Origin: a virus | DNA: 64,000 nucleotides | Strand: one strand, 5' to 3' | IMG/VR virus record: IMGVR_UViG_3300025874_000005 | Location: 62,001 to 126,000 of that record | Shown: positions 14,615 to 27,000 of the stretch, in pieces | Layout of the letters: each line of letters begins with the position of its first letter | Numbering within the stretch: position 1 is the first letter of the stretch | Translations under genes and position numbers: made by a program | Notes under the pieces: generated by a model | What the model saw: only the letters and a program-made list of their open reading frames with translations | Database searches by the model: none | What the model was told of the DNA's origin: nothing

Positions 14615-16266
14615 TGTCGTTTCTATCTAGCCTTCTAATAAAAACAATTACAAAAGTAATTAAAAACTTAACTAAGTTTGAAGTTGCTATTGATGCTCTT
14701 ATAGATAGATTTAAGGCATCCTGCCCCCCAAAAGCAGAATTACTAAATATAGTAAAACAAAAAAACCAAATACAGGGAGCTCTTGAAAATGTTGTTGGTG
14801 CTTTTAATACTGTAGAAGCTACAGCTGAAACTACCAATACTATAGTTACTACGGTAAGTACAGCCGTTAAGGTAATAAAAGCCATCCCTATACCAACATC
14901 AGTCCCACCAGGTGTTGGTATTCCTATAAATGTTATTACACTTCTAGCAGATTCTTTAGATACTTTAGGTGATTTATTAAAAGGAGCTAAAGGTGCTCTT
15001 AAAGTAGTACCATCTGCCGGTAAAACTATACAAGAAGCTGCTCAAACTATAGTTACAAAATTACAAACTTTAGATGGTGTGTTAAATGTTTGCATTGAAG
15101 AATTAGCACAAAATGGGGGTGAAGATGGTGGGCCTATGACTCAACAAGAAGTAAATGATTTAATTAATGAAATAGGAAATGTAGCAGCTGAATCCGGAAA
15201 TTTTGTAAACCCAAACCTAAATACTGCCAATGAAGATGATTTATTATCACAACTAAGCCCTAATAGTGGTAATCCTCTTTTATATCAAAGACAACCTACA
15301 ATTTTTATTCCATTAGACCCTGATGGTAACTACACAAAGGGTGAAATAGACCCAGGATCTGGCCAGCAAATAATTAAAGATGAAAGTGGTAGATTTGGAT
15401 ATAATGCTGGGTTTGATTGGAGATTAACTATAGAATATAATGATGATAATGAATATTCATTCCCACAAAGAAGAGTAAAAGCAACAAACATAAATCCTTC
15501 TAATTTTAATATATTTAAAGGAATTAATGTTTATAATATAGGACCACCAATTGGTACTATGGAAGAACGAGGAGCATATTCATATAGTACATCAGTTAAA
15601 GTATTAATAGATGAAGTTAAATTTAATGTTGATTCACTTAATGTTAGATATTGGCAAAATAAATGGGTTCTTGATAATATGGAAGAAGCTGATGATGATG
15701 ATAGAATAGATGGTGATGGAAATGTAAGTGGTGGGGGTACAGATGGAAATACAACAGCACCTGGGGGTACAAACCCTCCACCACTACCCCCAGTTACTGT
15801 ATTACTACCTAATGGTGTAACTATGTCTGATTTAGATATTACTTTACCTATTGTACAAAATGGGTCTGGTACTTATTATAAACAAATATTTGTTGAAACC
15901 ACACAACCTAATAAATCTGTTTATTTAAAAATAGACACAGGAGGTAATGAAGTTCAAAATCAATACGTTCAAGGAGACTATGGCCAGCCTGAATATGGTA
16001 GTTATTTACAAGGTGAAGTTAAGGTAAGAATTGATTCAAATTTTAATAACGCCGGTAGTGGTGAAGATGGAAATGTAGTAACAGTGAAAACCGTAGATCG
16101 AGAAGCTATAGAAGTTAAAATTCAATATGCTGAACCCGGGCAATATTTACTTAAATACACAGTTGTATTTAAAGATTATGATCCACCTGGGTTTACAAAA
16201 GAAATCCAATCTAATCAGGGGGGAATAATTTCTCTATCAACTGGAAGTTTCTTTGAAGGAGATTAA
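14614..16266 (+). CDS. Baseplate-associated structural protein (550 aa)
   Basis: Three regions are visible. Residues 1-160 are helical and rich in Ala, Val, Lys and Thr. Residues about 170-350 form a beta-rich domain. An acidic Gly/Pro linker (about 354-392: DDDDRIDGDGNVSGGG, then NPPPLPPV) leads to a C-terminal beta-sandwich-like domain. There are no enzyme motifs. The position directly after the spike and before gp25 argues for a baseplate hub or hub-associated role. I do not recognise a T4 counterpart. Confidence 0.6.
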   Translation: MSFLSSLLIKTITKVIKNLTKFEVAIDALIDRFKASCPPKAELLNIVKQKNQIQGALENVVGAFNTVEATAETTNTIVTTVSTAVKVIKAIPIPTSVPPGVGIPINVITLLADSLDTLGDLLKGAKGALKVVPSAGKTIQEAAQTIVTKLQTLDGVLNVCIEELAQNGGEDGGPMTQQEVNDLINEIGNVAAESGNFVNPNLNTANEDDLLSQLSPNSGNPLLYQRQPTIFIPLDPDGNYTKGEIDPGSGQQIIKDESGRFGYNAGFDWRLTIEYNDDNEYSFPQRRVKATNINPSNFNIFKGINVYNIGPPIGTMEERGAYSYSTSVKVLIDEVKFNVDSLNVRYWQNKWVLDNMEEADDDDRIDGDGNVSGGGTDGNTTAPGGTNPPPLPPVTVLLPNGVTMSDLDITLPIVQNGSGTYYKQIFVETTQPNKSVYLKIDTGGNEVQNQYVQGDYGQPEYGSYLQGEVKVRIDSNFNNAGSGEDGNVVTVKTVDREAIEVKIQYAEPGQYLLKYTVVFKDYDPPGFTKEIQSNQGGIISLSTGSFFEGD

Positions 16267-16282
16267 AAAATTTAATAATTTA

Positions 16283-16292
16283 ATATTTATAA
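16283..16292 (+). promoter_or_regulatory. Late promoter motif ATATTTATAA
   Basis: Exact copy ending only 6 nt before the ATG at 16299, the tightest spacing in the window. Transcription from here would give an almost leaderless mRNA. Confidence 0.65.
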
Positions 16293-16298
16293 TAAAAA

Positions 16299-16643
16299 AT
16301 GAAGTCATCACAATTAAAAACTCTAATTAAAGAATCAGTAAAAGAAGCAATTCAAGAAGAATTGAAGGAAATTTTACTGGAAGCTGTTAAGACTCCAAAA
16401 GTTACAACTATAGCATCAGTACCTCATCAAACTGTTGTAGAGCAACAAACTCCACAACAACCTGTTATGAGTGCGGAAGAAAAAAGATCAGCATATTCAA
16501 ATATATTAGGTGATATGAGCGGACAATTTACATCAGCTCAAGTACAACCTAAATTTAACCCACAAGGCGGAGATGCAATTAATGGATCATTACCCCCAGG
16601 TGAAGTTGATATGGCACAAATATCAGGATTGTTAAAAAAATAA
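16299..16643 (+). CDS. Putative structural protein with MKSSELK-type N-terminus (114 aa)
   Basis: It starts with an amphipathic helix (MKSSQLKTLIKESVKEAIQE) resembling the N-termini at 40231 and 51758. A Gln/Pro-rich linker and a short Gly-rich C-terminal region follow. It lies between the hub genes and gp25, so it may be a small baseplate or tail-assembly component that shares the N-terminal peptide. Function unknown. Confidence 0.55.
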   Translation: MKSSQLKTLIKESVKEAIQEELKEILLEAVKTPKVTTIASVPHQTVVEQQTPQQPVMSAEEKRSAYSNILGDMSGQFTSAQVQPKFNPQGGDAINGSLPPGEVDMAQISGLLKK

Positions 16644-16647
16644 ATAA

Positions 16648-17055
16648 ATGGCAAGAATTTTACAAAACAGATTTCCAATTGACTCAGTAGGCCGTAAAGC
16701 TGTTGGGTTTGGATTTCCCTTAAATGGGCCTGCTGTTTTTGTACCTACATTTACAACTAGAGAGCAAACAAAATCCAATTTAATCAATTATTTATTAACC
16801 AATAGAGGAGAAAGAGTATTTAATCCTATGTTTGGGGCAGATTTAAGAAATTTATTATTTGAAAATGTTTTAGATCGAACAACCGACGAATTACAAGAAC
16901 GAATACAAAATGATATTAAAAATTATTTCCCACAAGTAGATATAAAAGAAATTCTATTTGATAATCAACCTGATAGAAATACTATAAGTTTTACATTAAC
17001 ATATACTGTAGCAAACTTTGGGATAACTGATGACATAACTATATTACTACAATAA
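16648..17055 (+). CDS. 25: Baseplate wedge protein gp25
   Basis: gp25 nucleates the tail sheath and joins the wedge to the hub. The family motif appears as LLTNRGERVFNPMFGADLRN (about residues 49-68), and the length of 135 aa matches T4 gp25 (132 aa). The stop overlaps the start of gp6 by one base; the same gp25-gp6 order is found in contractile tails generally. Confidence 0.92.
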   Translation: MARILQNRFPIDSVGRKAVGFGFPLNGPAVFVPTFTTREQTKSNLINYLLTNRGERVFNPMFGADLRNLLFENVLDRTTDELQERIQNDIKNYFPQVDIKEILFDNQPDRNTISFTLTYTVANFGITDDITILLQ

Positions 17056-18917
17056 TGGCAGATTTAAAACGAGACATAAGATATATTAATAAAGATTTCA
17101 ACCAATTTAGAAATTCTTTAATACAATATTCAAAAACATATTTCCCTAATACCTATAATGATTTTACAGATACCTCTACAGGTATGTTGTTTATGGAAAT
17201 GGCATCTTATGTAGGTGATGTGTTATCTTTTTATTTAGATAACCAAATACAAGAAACATTTATTCAAAAAGCAAGACAGCAGGAAAATTTATACCAAATG
17301 GCTTACTTATTAGGATATACTCCTAAAGTAACAACAGCAGCTAGTGTAAATCTTGACTTTTACCAACAAGTACCAGCTATATTAGAAAGTGGTGAATATG
17401 TTCCAGATTACAACTATGCCATGATTATTCCAGAAAATACTCAAATTACTTCTAATTTAGACAGTAATATAAAGTTTTTAATTGAAGATGTAATTGACTT
17501 CTCAGCATCAGGATCATTAAATCCTACAACTACATCAGTATATCAAATTTCAGGTAATAACCCAACATATTTCTTATTAAAGAAAACAAGAAAAGCAATA
17601 TCTGCAACTATTAATACAACATCATTTACATTTAATGCCTCAAAAAGATTTGATGAAAGAAATATTAAAGATACTAATATTATAGGCATATTAGACTGCG
17701 TAGATACAGATGGCAATACCTGGTATGAAGTGCCCAATATGGCGCAAGAAAACGTATATGATACGATTAGAAACACAAATACAAATGACCCACAATTCAA
17801 TATAGAAGAAGATGCTCCATATTTACTTAGATTAAAACAAGTGCAAAGAAGATTTGTATCACGTTTTATAGACTCAGGGTCATTACAAATTCAATTTGGA
17901 GCGGGGGCAACAACAAATAATGATGAGCAAATAGTTCCAAACCCAGATAATGTAGGTTTAGGATTGTCATTTGAAAGAGATCAATTAACAACTGCTTTTT
18001 CACCTTTAAATTTTATATTTACAAATACTTATGGTATTGCTCCATATAATACAACTTTAAATTTTAGATATCTAACAGGAGGGGGAATTGGATCTAATGT
18101 TGAAGCTGGTACTTTAACTGTATTAGATGATACTAATTTTACATTTGTAAACCCCAACCTACCAGATACAGCATTAGCAAATCAAATATTTAAATCAGTT
18201 TCTTCAAATAATGAATTAGCAGCTGATGGGGGTCAAGATGGTGATACTGTTGAAGAATTAAGATTAAATGCTGTTGGTAACTTCCAAAATCAATTACGTA
18301 CTGTAACAAAAGAAGATTATTTAATAAGAGCTTTATCTATGCCTTCTAATTTGGGTACTATAGCAAAAGCATATGCAGCCCCAGTAAAAATAAATGAATT
18401 TCAACCTGGTGAATTACCTACAATGTTAGATTTATTTGTTTTAACATATGATGCTAATGGTAATTTAAGAACAGCTTCACCTTTAATGAAACAAAATTTA
18501 CAAACTTACTTAGCAGAGTATAGAATGATTAATGATTCTGTTAAAATTAAAGATGCTTTTATTATTAATATAGAAGTAATATTTGATATTATAGTATTAC
18601 CTAATTTTAATAATAATGAAACTATTACTAAATGTATAACATCATTAACTAATTTCTTTGCAGTAGATAATTGGCAGATTAATCAACCTATTTTACTTAA
18701 TAATTTATATATTCTTTTAGATAAAGTAGAAGGAGTCCAAACTGTAAAAAATATAACAGTAAATAATTTATCAGGAGTATCTTTGGGGTATAGTGATTAT
18801 GCATATGACATCCCAGGAGCAACTGTAAATGATGTTGTGTATCCTTCAATAGACCCAATGATATTTGAAATTAAATATCCTAATACTGACATTAAAGGTA
18901 GAGTAGTACCACTATAA
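17055..18917 (+). CDS. 6: Baseplate wedge protein gp6 (J-like)
   Basis: Immediately after gp25 and about the size of T4 gp6 (660 aa). The N-terminal block with FTDTSTGMLFMEMASYVGDV (about residues 37-56), then DNQIQETFIQKARQQENLYQ, is the conserved helical region of gp6/J-type proteins that form the inner baseplate ring. The C-terminal half contains the expected alpha/beta repeats (TVTKEDYLIRALSMP near 415). It is expressed with gp25 in one late unit. Confidence 0.88.
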   Translation: MADLKRDIRYINKDFNQFRNSLIQYSKTYFPNTYNDFTDTSTGMLFMEMASYVGDVLSFYLDNQIQETFIQKARQQENLYQMAYLLGYTPKVTTAASVNLDFYQQVPAILESGEYVPDYNYAMIIPENTQITSNLDSNIKFLIEDVIDFSASGSLNPTTTSVYQISGNNPTYFLLKKTRKAISATINTTSFTFNASKRFDERNIKDTNIIGILDCVDTDGNTWYEVPNMAQENVYDTIRNTNTNDPQFNIEEDAPYLLRLKQVQRRFVSRFIDSGSLQIQFGAGATTNNDEQIVPNPDNVGLGLSFERDQLTTAFSPLNFIFTNTYGIAPYNTTLNFRYLTGGGIGSNVEAGTLTVLDDTNFTFVNPNLPDTALANQIFKSVSSNNELAADGGQDGDTVEELRLNAVGNFQNQLRTVTKEDYLIRALSMPSNLGTIAKAYAAPVKINEFQPGELPTMLDLFVLTYDANGNLRTASPLMKQNLQTYLAEYRMINDSVKIKDAFIINIEVIFDIIVLPNFNNNETITKCITSLTNFFAVDNWQINQPILLNNLYILLDKVEGVQTVKNITVNNLSGVSLGYSDYAYDIPGATVNDVVYPSIDPMIFEIKYPNTDIKGRVVPL

Positions 18918-18928
18918 AATAAAAAAAA

Positions 18929-19516
18929 ATGGCAATCGGAACAAATAATTTAGATAGAGCAATAGAAGAAAGAATTAGGAAAGGTCCAAAACAATCCTTA
19001 AGAGATAGTTTTAATAAAACTAATTTAGACACCCAAAACCCAGAACCTGAAGGAGGTCCAATTAATGATCCTGTTATTGTTGTAGATGGTATGACAGCTG
19101 GGAGTGGATTTGAACAAGTTTATTCAGCACAAAATCCATATTTACAAGATTCTAGAACAAATCAAAATTCTATTTTGTATGAAAATGGTATAACACCTGA
19201 AGATAGCACATCCCCCGCTCTTAAAATTACTGCTTTAGATATAGAATCAAGTGAAGCTGGAGTAAGACAAGGAGGATCAGGAGGTCCTAATAGAATAGCA
19301 CCCAATAAACTTAATACCGTTGGTCAAGATGGTACATATCAATTAAAACAATATCCATCTACTAAAAATAATTTTACTCCTAACCCAACAAGTGGTACTC
19401 CTTTAAAGAATAAAGAAGGCGAAAATGTTCCAAATCAGGAAGTACAAGCATATACTCCACAAAATACTTATATGGATTATATGGTGGAACAAAAATCAAA
19501 AAACGATAATATATAA
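18929..19516 (+). CDS. Low-complexity structural protein (195 aa)
   Basis: Rich in Asn, Gly, Pro, Ser and Gln with little predicted order; only the first 25 residues look helical (NLDRAIEERIRKGPKQSLRD). It sits between gp6 and tail-fibre-like genes, so it is likely a baseplate linker or assembly protein. Family not recognised. Confidence 0.6.
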   Translation: MAIGTNNLDRAIEERIRKGPKQSLRDSFNKTNLDTQNPEPEGGPINDPVIVVDGMTAGSGFEQVYSAQNPYLQDSRTNQNSILYENGITPEDSTSPALKITALDIESSEAGVRQGGSGGPNRIAPNKLNTVGQDGTYQLKQYPSTKNNFTPNPTSGTPLKNKEGENVPNQEVQAYTPQNTYMDYMVEQKSKNDNI

Positions 19517-19519
19517 GAT

Positions 19520-20662
19520 ATGGCTATTTATAAAATTTTTCCTGAAAAAGATGCAACTTTATACACTGAATTCCCAAATAAAAATACAGGATTAGATCAG
19601 ATTATTGAGGCATCAACTTATCAAGCAAATGCTACAGCACAGGTTAGTAGATATTTAATTAAATTTCCTACAAGTCAAATTGCTGAGATGTATAATGATA
19701 AAATCATAAATGGAGAATATAAAGCATATTTAAGAAACTTTAATGCTGTAGTAACAGGGTTAAATTTAGATCAAAAATTAGAATTTTATCCTGTTAGTGG
19801 AAATTGGGGTATGGGAACAGGAAGATATAATGATTCCCCAATAGTAACTAATGGTACTAGTTGGAACTGGTTAGATTATTCAGGATCTGTAGAGTGGCCC
19901 TCATCAGGGTTTTCTCCTTATGTAACAGCTTCATATAACTCATCTTTAGAAGGTGGAGGAAATTGGTATACAGGTTCTAATTTAACTTTAGACCCCGTAA
20001 CACAATCCCAAGCTTTTACTTATGCTGATACAAAAGATATTCTTGTTGATGTATCAAAAACAGTTGAAACTTGGTACAGTTACTCATTAAATAATGTTAA
20101 TGGGTTTGCTAATGAAGGATTTTTAGTAAAACAACCTTCAGGAAGTGAATTTATTAATACTAAAGCGAACAACACAATTTTTAGATTTTTTTCAATTGAT
20201 ACTAATACAATCTATCCCCCACAATTAGAATTTAGATTTAATGATTATATTTTTAATACTGGATCTTCTAAAAATACTATATTACCCCAAGTAGAAAGTT
20301 TTGTTTCTATTTATAACAATCTCGGTACATACTATTCAGAAAGTATTCCTAGATTAAGATTTGCGGCTATGCCCAAGTATCCAGATAGAGCATTTTTAAC
20401 AGCCTCTCTCTATACAACTAATTATTTTCTTCCAGAAAGTCAATCATTATATGCTATTAAAGATACAGAAACTAATGAATTTGTAATTGATTTTGATCCT
20501 GAATACACAAGGATTAGTGCTGATGATACTTCAAGTTACTTTGATTTATATTGTAATGGTTTAGAACCTGAAAGATATTATACAATTTTAGTTAAAACAT
20601 CAATAAGTGGTGAAGTAAAAGTTTTCGATGAAAATATTATGTTTAAGGTAGCAAAAGGATGA
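19520..20662 (+). CDS. Tail/baseplate protein with DNRLRE-like N-terminal region
   Basis: The opening IFPEKDATLYTEFPNKNTGL resembles the start of DNRLRE-type beta-sandwich domains of secreted and adhesive proteins, where a D-A-T-(L/V)-Y strand leads into an N-x-G turn. The remaining 300 residues are beta-rich and aromatic (many Tyr and Trp), typical of fibres or receptor-facing baseplate proteins. No enzyme motif. Its stop overlaps the next gene by four bases. Confidence 0.6.
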   Translation: MAIYKIFPEKDATLYTEFPNKNTGLDQIIEASTYQANATAQVSRYLIKFPTSQIAEMYNDKIINGEYKAYLRNFNAVVTGLNLDQKLEFYPVSGNWGMGTGRYNDSPIVTNGTSWNWLDYSGSVEWPSSGFSPYVTASYNSSLEGGGNWYTGSNLTLDPVTQSQAFTYADTKDILVDVSKTVETWYSYSLNNVNGFANEGFLVKQPSGSEFINTKANNTIFRFFSIDTNTIYPPQLEFRFNDYIFNTGSSKNTILPQVESFVSIYNNLGTYYSESIPRLRFAAMPKYPDRAFLTASLYTTNYFLPESQSLYAIKDTETNEFVIDFDPEYTRISADDTSSYFDLYCNGLEPERYYTILVKTSISGEVKVFDENIMFKVAKG

Positions 20663-21024
20663 CAAATAAAAAAAATATAAAATTAATACGACAAGTATTT
20701 GATAAGGAAGCTTTTAATAATACTATAGATACAAATTTTACACAATTAACATCTGTAGATGATCCATCATTTTTTGATGTTAATTTGGCTACTCAAGAGG
20801 ATTTTTGGATATTGTATGGTAAGTTTTTTTATGAAATACCTAAAGATGGTGAGGTTAACTCACATGAATATTTAGTACAAACTAGTGGAGATTTTATTGA
20901 TTATGCTCCACAAAGGGAAGAAATAGAATCATTATTAGCAGAAATAGCAGAATTAAGAACAGAAAATTTAGAAGTAAGACAAGAGATTGCTCAAATAATC
21001 CAAGATTTTGCGGATAATCAATAA
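20659..21024 (+). CDS. Baseplate-module protein with C-terminal coiled coil (121 aa)
   Basis: It starts at an ATGA overlap. Residues 1-85 form a small domain with KLIRQVFDKEAFNNTI. Residues 88-118 show clear heptads (REEIESLLAEIAELRTENLE). It lies directly before the giant tail gene. It may join the wedge to that protein, but the family is not recognised. Confidence 0.6.
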   Translation: MTNKKNIKLIRQVFDKEAFNNTIDTNFTQLTSVDDPSFFDVNLATQEDFWILYGKFFYEIPKDGEVNSHEYLVQTSGDFIDYAPQREEIESLLAEIAELRTENLEVRQEIAQIIQDFADNQ

Positions 21025-21035
21025 TATAATAGTTA

Positions 21036-24000
21036 ATGGAATATAAATTTGATGAATTAAAAGAAATGTCTAAAGCATTAGGTACAGATTATAAAAGCAA
21101 TCTCGAAAGAGATGCTGTTGTAACTCCTATAACTAATGATAGGGAAAATAATATTAATATTAGCTCTTCCTGCATTCAAATACCAGCATCTACAGTTGTT
21201 AGTATGGGGTATGATTTTGCTGAATCTGAAATTATCCCAAGTGAAGACATATCAGGTTCATTTTTTCAAAGTGGGAGTATAATTGAATTTTATACTTATA
21301 GTACTACAAAAACCTTATTATCTCAAGATTATAACTTTACTGATTATACAATTGAAGAGAATACAGCAATTGCTGATACTTCAGATGCAACTTCTTATAC
21401 AAACAGTCAAGGTGTTGCTGTAGTTAATACAGGATCTGCTTCTATCCCAACAAATAATATTACATTACAACCTACATTAGATTTATACGATAGAGGATTT
21501 GATAATGGTGAGTTATTTGCTGTGTATAATTTTATTAATTATGAATTAGCCTCATCAACAACTCAAACATTTTATATATCTGAAATATCAGGAGATAGAA
21601 CAGAAATAAGAATAAAATCTAATGCAATATCTGCTGTAGATATTAAAAATGGTTTTGCTTCATTAAAAGATAAATTAAACTCAACTGAATATTTTGATGA
21701 ATTTTATTTAAGTTTTTATCAAAATAATTATGTAGTTGCTGTTAATATTGCATTAGAATCTACTCCTGAAAAGGCATTAGATCCTTCTATATTAATTAAA
21801 TTATATGAACCATTACCTGCTAATTATAATGTTGAACAGAGATTATATGTTGCAACTAAAGTAGGAGAAACAGTAGCCTATAAAGTAGAATTTATTCAAG
21901 ATTTTTCAAATTTTATAGATAATGCAAATTACATTAAAGGTCCTAATGTTAATATTCCCCTTCAAGATTTAGTTAATAATTCAACAACTTTAAAATCTTA
22001 TGAAGATTTAACAAAAACCGAATCATCATCATCATTAGATAGTGTTTTAAATTATTTAAACCAAACTGGGGTAACAATCACTCCTAACTACTCATACAAC
22101 ACGTTTGATGAATATATTAATTTTTCTTCAGCAAAACAGAGAATTAATAATTTTTATGAAAAAGTATCTCAAATACAATCATACCAATCTGACATTGATA
22201 CTATCACAACAATAACAGGATCAAATCCTAATGTAATAGAAATATCTCAGAGTTTATCAAGTCTACAAACTAATATTACAAATTTAGTTTCAAATTTTGA
22301 TGGGTATGAAAGTTATCTTTATTATAATTCATCATCTTTTGCATATCCAAAAACTGGATCATCATATCCTTATTCCCTGTTACCAACAGGAAGTACAGAG
22401 GTATTAACATGGATGGGTAGTGATGTTGAAAATTCCCAATACTATGGAGGTTATGTATTATCAGCATCTTTATATGATGAAGATAATCAAAACTGGTTGT
22501 ATTATACTATACCAACTTTTATAACAGAAAATTCAGACAATAATGAATATGTAGAATTTTCTAATATGGTGGGTCAATCTTTTGATGAAGTATGGTTATA
22601 TACTAAAGCATTAAGTGAAAGATATAACACTACTAATGACCCAGAATCTGGATTGCCTTTAGATTTAGCTGCTGATGCTATAAAAGGTTTAGGATTTGAA
22701 ACTTTTGGAAATAATTATGACAACCAAGATAATTTTATAGGGTTAACAGGTGAAGATAATGGGATTTATGTTCCACCAACAGGAAGTGAATTAATTACAG
22801 ATTATGTAGCTGTAAATAATGGTAAAATAATAAATTACTGGAATTTAGGGTATTCATGGCTTAATTATGTAGAACAACTAATAGAACCAGGATTCCCATA
22901 TGCTATTGATAAAGTAAGTAAAGAAATATATAAACGTCTTTACCACAATATGGCTTATCTTACTAAGAAAAAAGGTACAATTAGTGGTTTAAGACAATTA
23001 ATTAATATTTGGGGTATTCCAAATACAATACTTCGAATTAATGAATTTGGGGGTAAAAATAAGGACAACTCAGATGATTATGATTTATGGTATAAACGTT
23101 ATAGTTACGCGTATACACCAGTTGCCAACCAATATATGGCAAGTTCGTCGGTTAAAGTACCTTGGATGCCATTACAACGTAATAAGATAGATAGTAATGA
23201 GTATATAGTACCTGATGGTCTTGCTTTTAGATTTAAAACTACAGGACACCCATCATCAAGTTATGGAGGTAAATTTTATAGCCAATCTTTAGCCGTTAAA
23301 AAATCAAATGGAACTAATGATCAACAAATGGATTGGGGTATTGGTTTATTTTATGAAGACCAACCATCAGGATCATATTCTGGGTCTAGTTTTAGTGATT
23401 ATTACAACTATGGTAAATTAAGATTTTATATGTCTGCCTCTCAACCCGATGGGGGAGTACAAATATCAGATGATATTGAATTACCATTTTTTGATGGAGG
23501 GTGGTGGAGTGTTTTACTACAAAGAGACCAACACGTAAGTGCTAGTACTAATGACACACCAACAACATATACTTTATTTGTAGCTAATAAGCAAGTAGAT
23601 GGTTGGGATGGAAATTCATTAGGATGGTCAGGATCAGTAAGTATGTCTTCAGCAAATATAGCTTTCAACTCAGGATATGGAGGAGGAACTTATGATAGTG
23701 TAGAATATGATTTACCAGAAGCTGTACATCCTACAATAAATGAATCTTGGAATAGTTTTGGAGTTACAGAATATGATGGTGTTTATGTTGGGGGGTATGT
23801 TTCAGGTTCAGATGTAATGACTGAAGTCTTAAATGAAGGAGCCAAAATATTTTCAGGATCTTTTCAAGAATTTAGATATTATTCTAACAATATTTCAAAA
23901 GAAGTATTTAATGATTTTGTAATGAATCCTGAATCCGTTGAAGGTAATAATGTTACAGGATCAGAATCATCATTTGATATTATTAACTTTAGAGCACCTT

Positions 24001-27000
24001 TAGGAAATGAATTAGAATATAAATTTACGGCATCCGTAAGTGAATCATTCTCAACTCTTATATCATCATCACACCCATCAATTACAGGATCAGCACCTAT
24101 GGTGTTTACCCAATCTTTTATCAATCCTTCAAATTCTTCACTAACTTCAAGTTATGAATTTATTGGGTATGAAGCAGCATCTACCTACACTTATAGTAAA
24201 CCTAACGTAGAAACATACTTTCTAGACCAACCAGCAATAGGAATTAGAAATAGAATTTCAAATAAAATTCAAGTTGATGATGGTAGTGATTATGGTAATG
24301 TATTATCTAAATATAGAAGTATAGATCAAGACTATTTAATTAGCAAAAGTTATACTGAAGATATAACAAGTTTAGAAGTAGGATTTTCACCACAGGATGA
24401 AGTAAATGATGATATAATAGCAACTTATGGTTATGGTGTAATATCAGATGTATTAGCTGATCCTAGATTTGCTTATGAGGGTAAAGAAAACTATTACCCT
24501 AAATTAAGAAATATAGCAAATGAATATTTTAAAAAATATACAGAAGGTGATGTTTGGGATTATTTAAGATTAATTAAATATTTTGATAATTCATTATTTA
24601 AAGCAATTAAATCATACGTACCCGCTCGTACTAGTGTAACTACAGGTGTTATAGTTAAACAACATATGTTGGAGCGTAATCGTCGTGTACCTATTACAGT
24701 TAATCCAAATACGATAATAGCATACACACCTGAAACAGGATCAATAGTAGGTGGTCAATCTACAGCTACAGGAATGAATAGTCCAATCTCATATAGAGAT
24801 TTAGAACTTACAGGAAGTATTAAGATGGTTGATATTGGTGGATCAACAGGAGGAGTTTTAAATCCTTACAATGTTGAAGTTACCCAATCTGGATTTTTCT
24901 CATATTTTTCGTCTAATACTCCTGGTAATTTACCAGACCAATATATTAATCTGATTCCTCAAGGTGGAAGTACAGCAACATATGGAGATATAGTATTATC
25001 TAGATTTGGAACTTCTTTAAAACAAGGTTTAAGATTAAAAACCCCAATTAAAACAAGATTTCTTTTTAACCAAACTAATACTGTAGGTGAGTTAGGATTT
25101 GATGAAGGATTTGAATTTGCAGTATCATCATCTATAAGAGGAATTATAGGTACTGATATAATAACTTCATCTTCATTGTCTCCTATTGGAGCTACAATTG
25201 CAAGTTCTTCATACTATGAAATGCTCCCAGGGGAAGATATTACTTTCTGGTTTAAAGGTATGGATGTTAGTGATCCAAATAATCCTATACCTGCTTCTGT
25301 AACTATGGAAAACTTCCTTTGGTCGATGTATTCTGTAAACCAACCAAACGCAAATGATTTTCAAGGTGCTGTTCTCCCATTTTCATCAAGTATATGGAAT
25401 TCATTTACTACACAATCCTACATTATAGAAAATAAAACTATATCTGGTAGTGTTTATGAATTACATAAATCACAAGATGAATTTTATAATGGAGAATTCA
25501 GTGGAAGTGAAATAACAGTAACAACTCAATCTTTACTAGTAAATCCTTTTAGTGAGCCAAATACAATAAATACTACATATAACTTAATAGTTACTGCAAG
25601 TTTTGGTGCATATCAAAATAGTTCATGGAATACTACAGACCCATTTCAAAACACATTCCCTTCAGGTACTTTTGATTTACAATCAACATCCTCATTTTAT
25701 GACCCAACAAAAGAAGGACTTGGGTTAGAATCAGTTTATAATTTATGGGCTGAGTGGGAAATAGATAATAGTTTTTCTACAAAAACGGGTTCTATATTTT
25801 ATTATCAAGACCCAACTCAACCAGAAGATTGGTGGATTGTAGGGTTAATTTTACCCAGTCAAATGGACATCCCAGCAGGTTCTATTTCAAATAAATTTGG
25901 GAGTTATTTAGGTTGGTCTAGCCAAAATTTATCAAATGGTGAAGTTGTAGCTAGAAAAAATTCTAATGGTTCAGTCATAGAAGTACCCCAAGAATCAAAT
26001 ATAAATCCTATAAACCAAGTACCCCCAGAATACTCAGGCATTCCTGCTATCGAAGGTGGAGAGAATACACCAAACCAGTGGGGTCCTTATATAAAATTCC
26101 CAACTACATCGGGTTCAATGAATCAATTTTATGCCATAGGTTTAAATGTTGATTATGGTATTACAGACCCACAATATAATAATATGAAGTATGAGGAAAT
26201 ATTTTCTAATATGTTAGGAAATAATGATTCAGTACTTAAATATTATAGCACGACAGGTATAATCAATACGGGTGACCCAGATGCCCCAACAATTACAACA
26301 ACATCAGCAACATATGGAATAACTAAATATTGGTTTAAGGATCCTTGGAATAATGGGGGTAGACCTATTAGACTTAATCAGCCAACATCTTTTGGACCAT
26401 CCCCAGATATGTTTACGGAAACAGTCCGTGGCATAGAAGTTTATCTTTCACCTGAAAGAATACAAAGAACTAAATTTGCCGACAATCAAAAAGATGGAAC
26501 TCTTAATAATTATGGAATAGGATCAGCAAGTTTAGCATTGATAGGATCCACATGGACAGGTTCATGGTATGATGGGTCAGGCTGGTTTCCAGAACAATTA
26601 ACATTTAATAATGAAACTCAAGATCCAGATACAGGAGTAATTAATAATAATTTATCTACTTTTGCAAATGAACCATCATTTGAATTAAACCTTCCTAATT
26701 ATATAGGTACACCAGCTCCTATAGATTCTTATGGAAAAGCAGGTAATGTCTTTATCCAATCTTTAAATGATTTAGAAGGTATTTCCTTTTTACAAGATTC
26801 AACAAGTCCGGGATGGACAGTATTTAATTATAACCCACAAAATAGTAGATATTTAAGTGGTTCAGTTAACGGAAGTTTCCCACTTATACAATATAACCCA
26901 TCAGGACCTCAAGATTCAGAGTATGTTAATTTTAACCCTCAATTACCTTCAAATAACTTAGAATTTGAAAACTCATCATATTATCCTTTAATAAATAATG

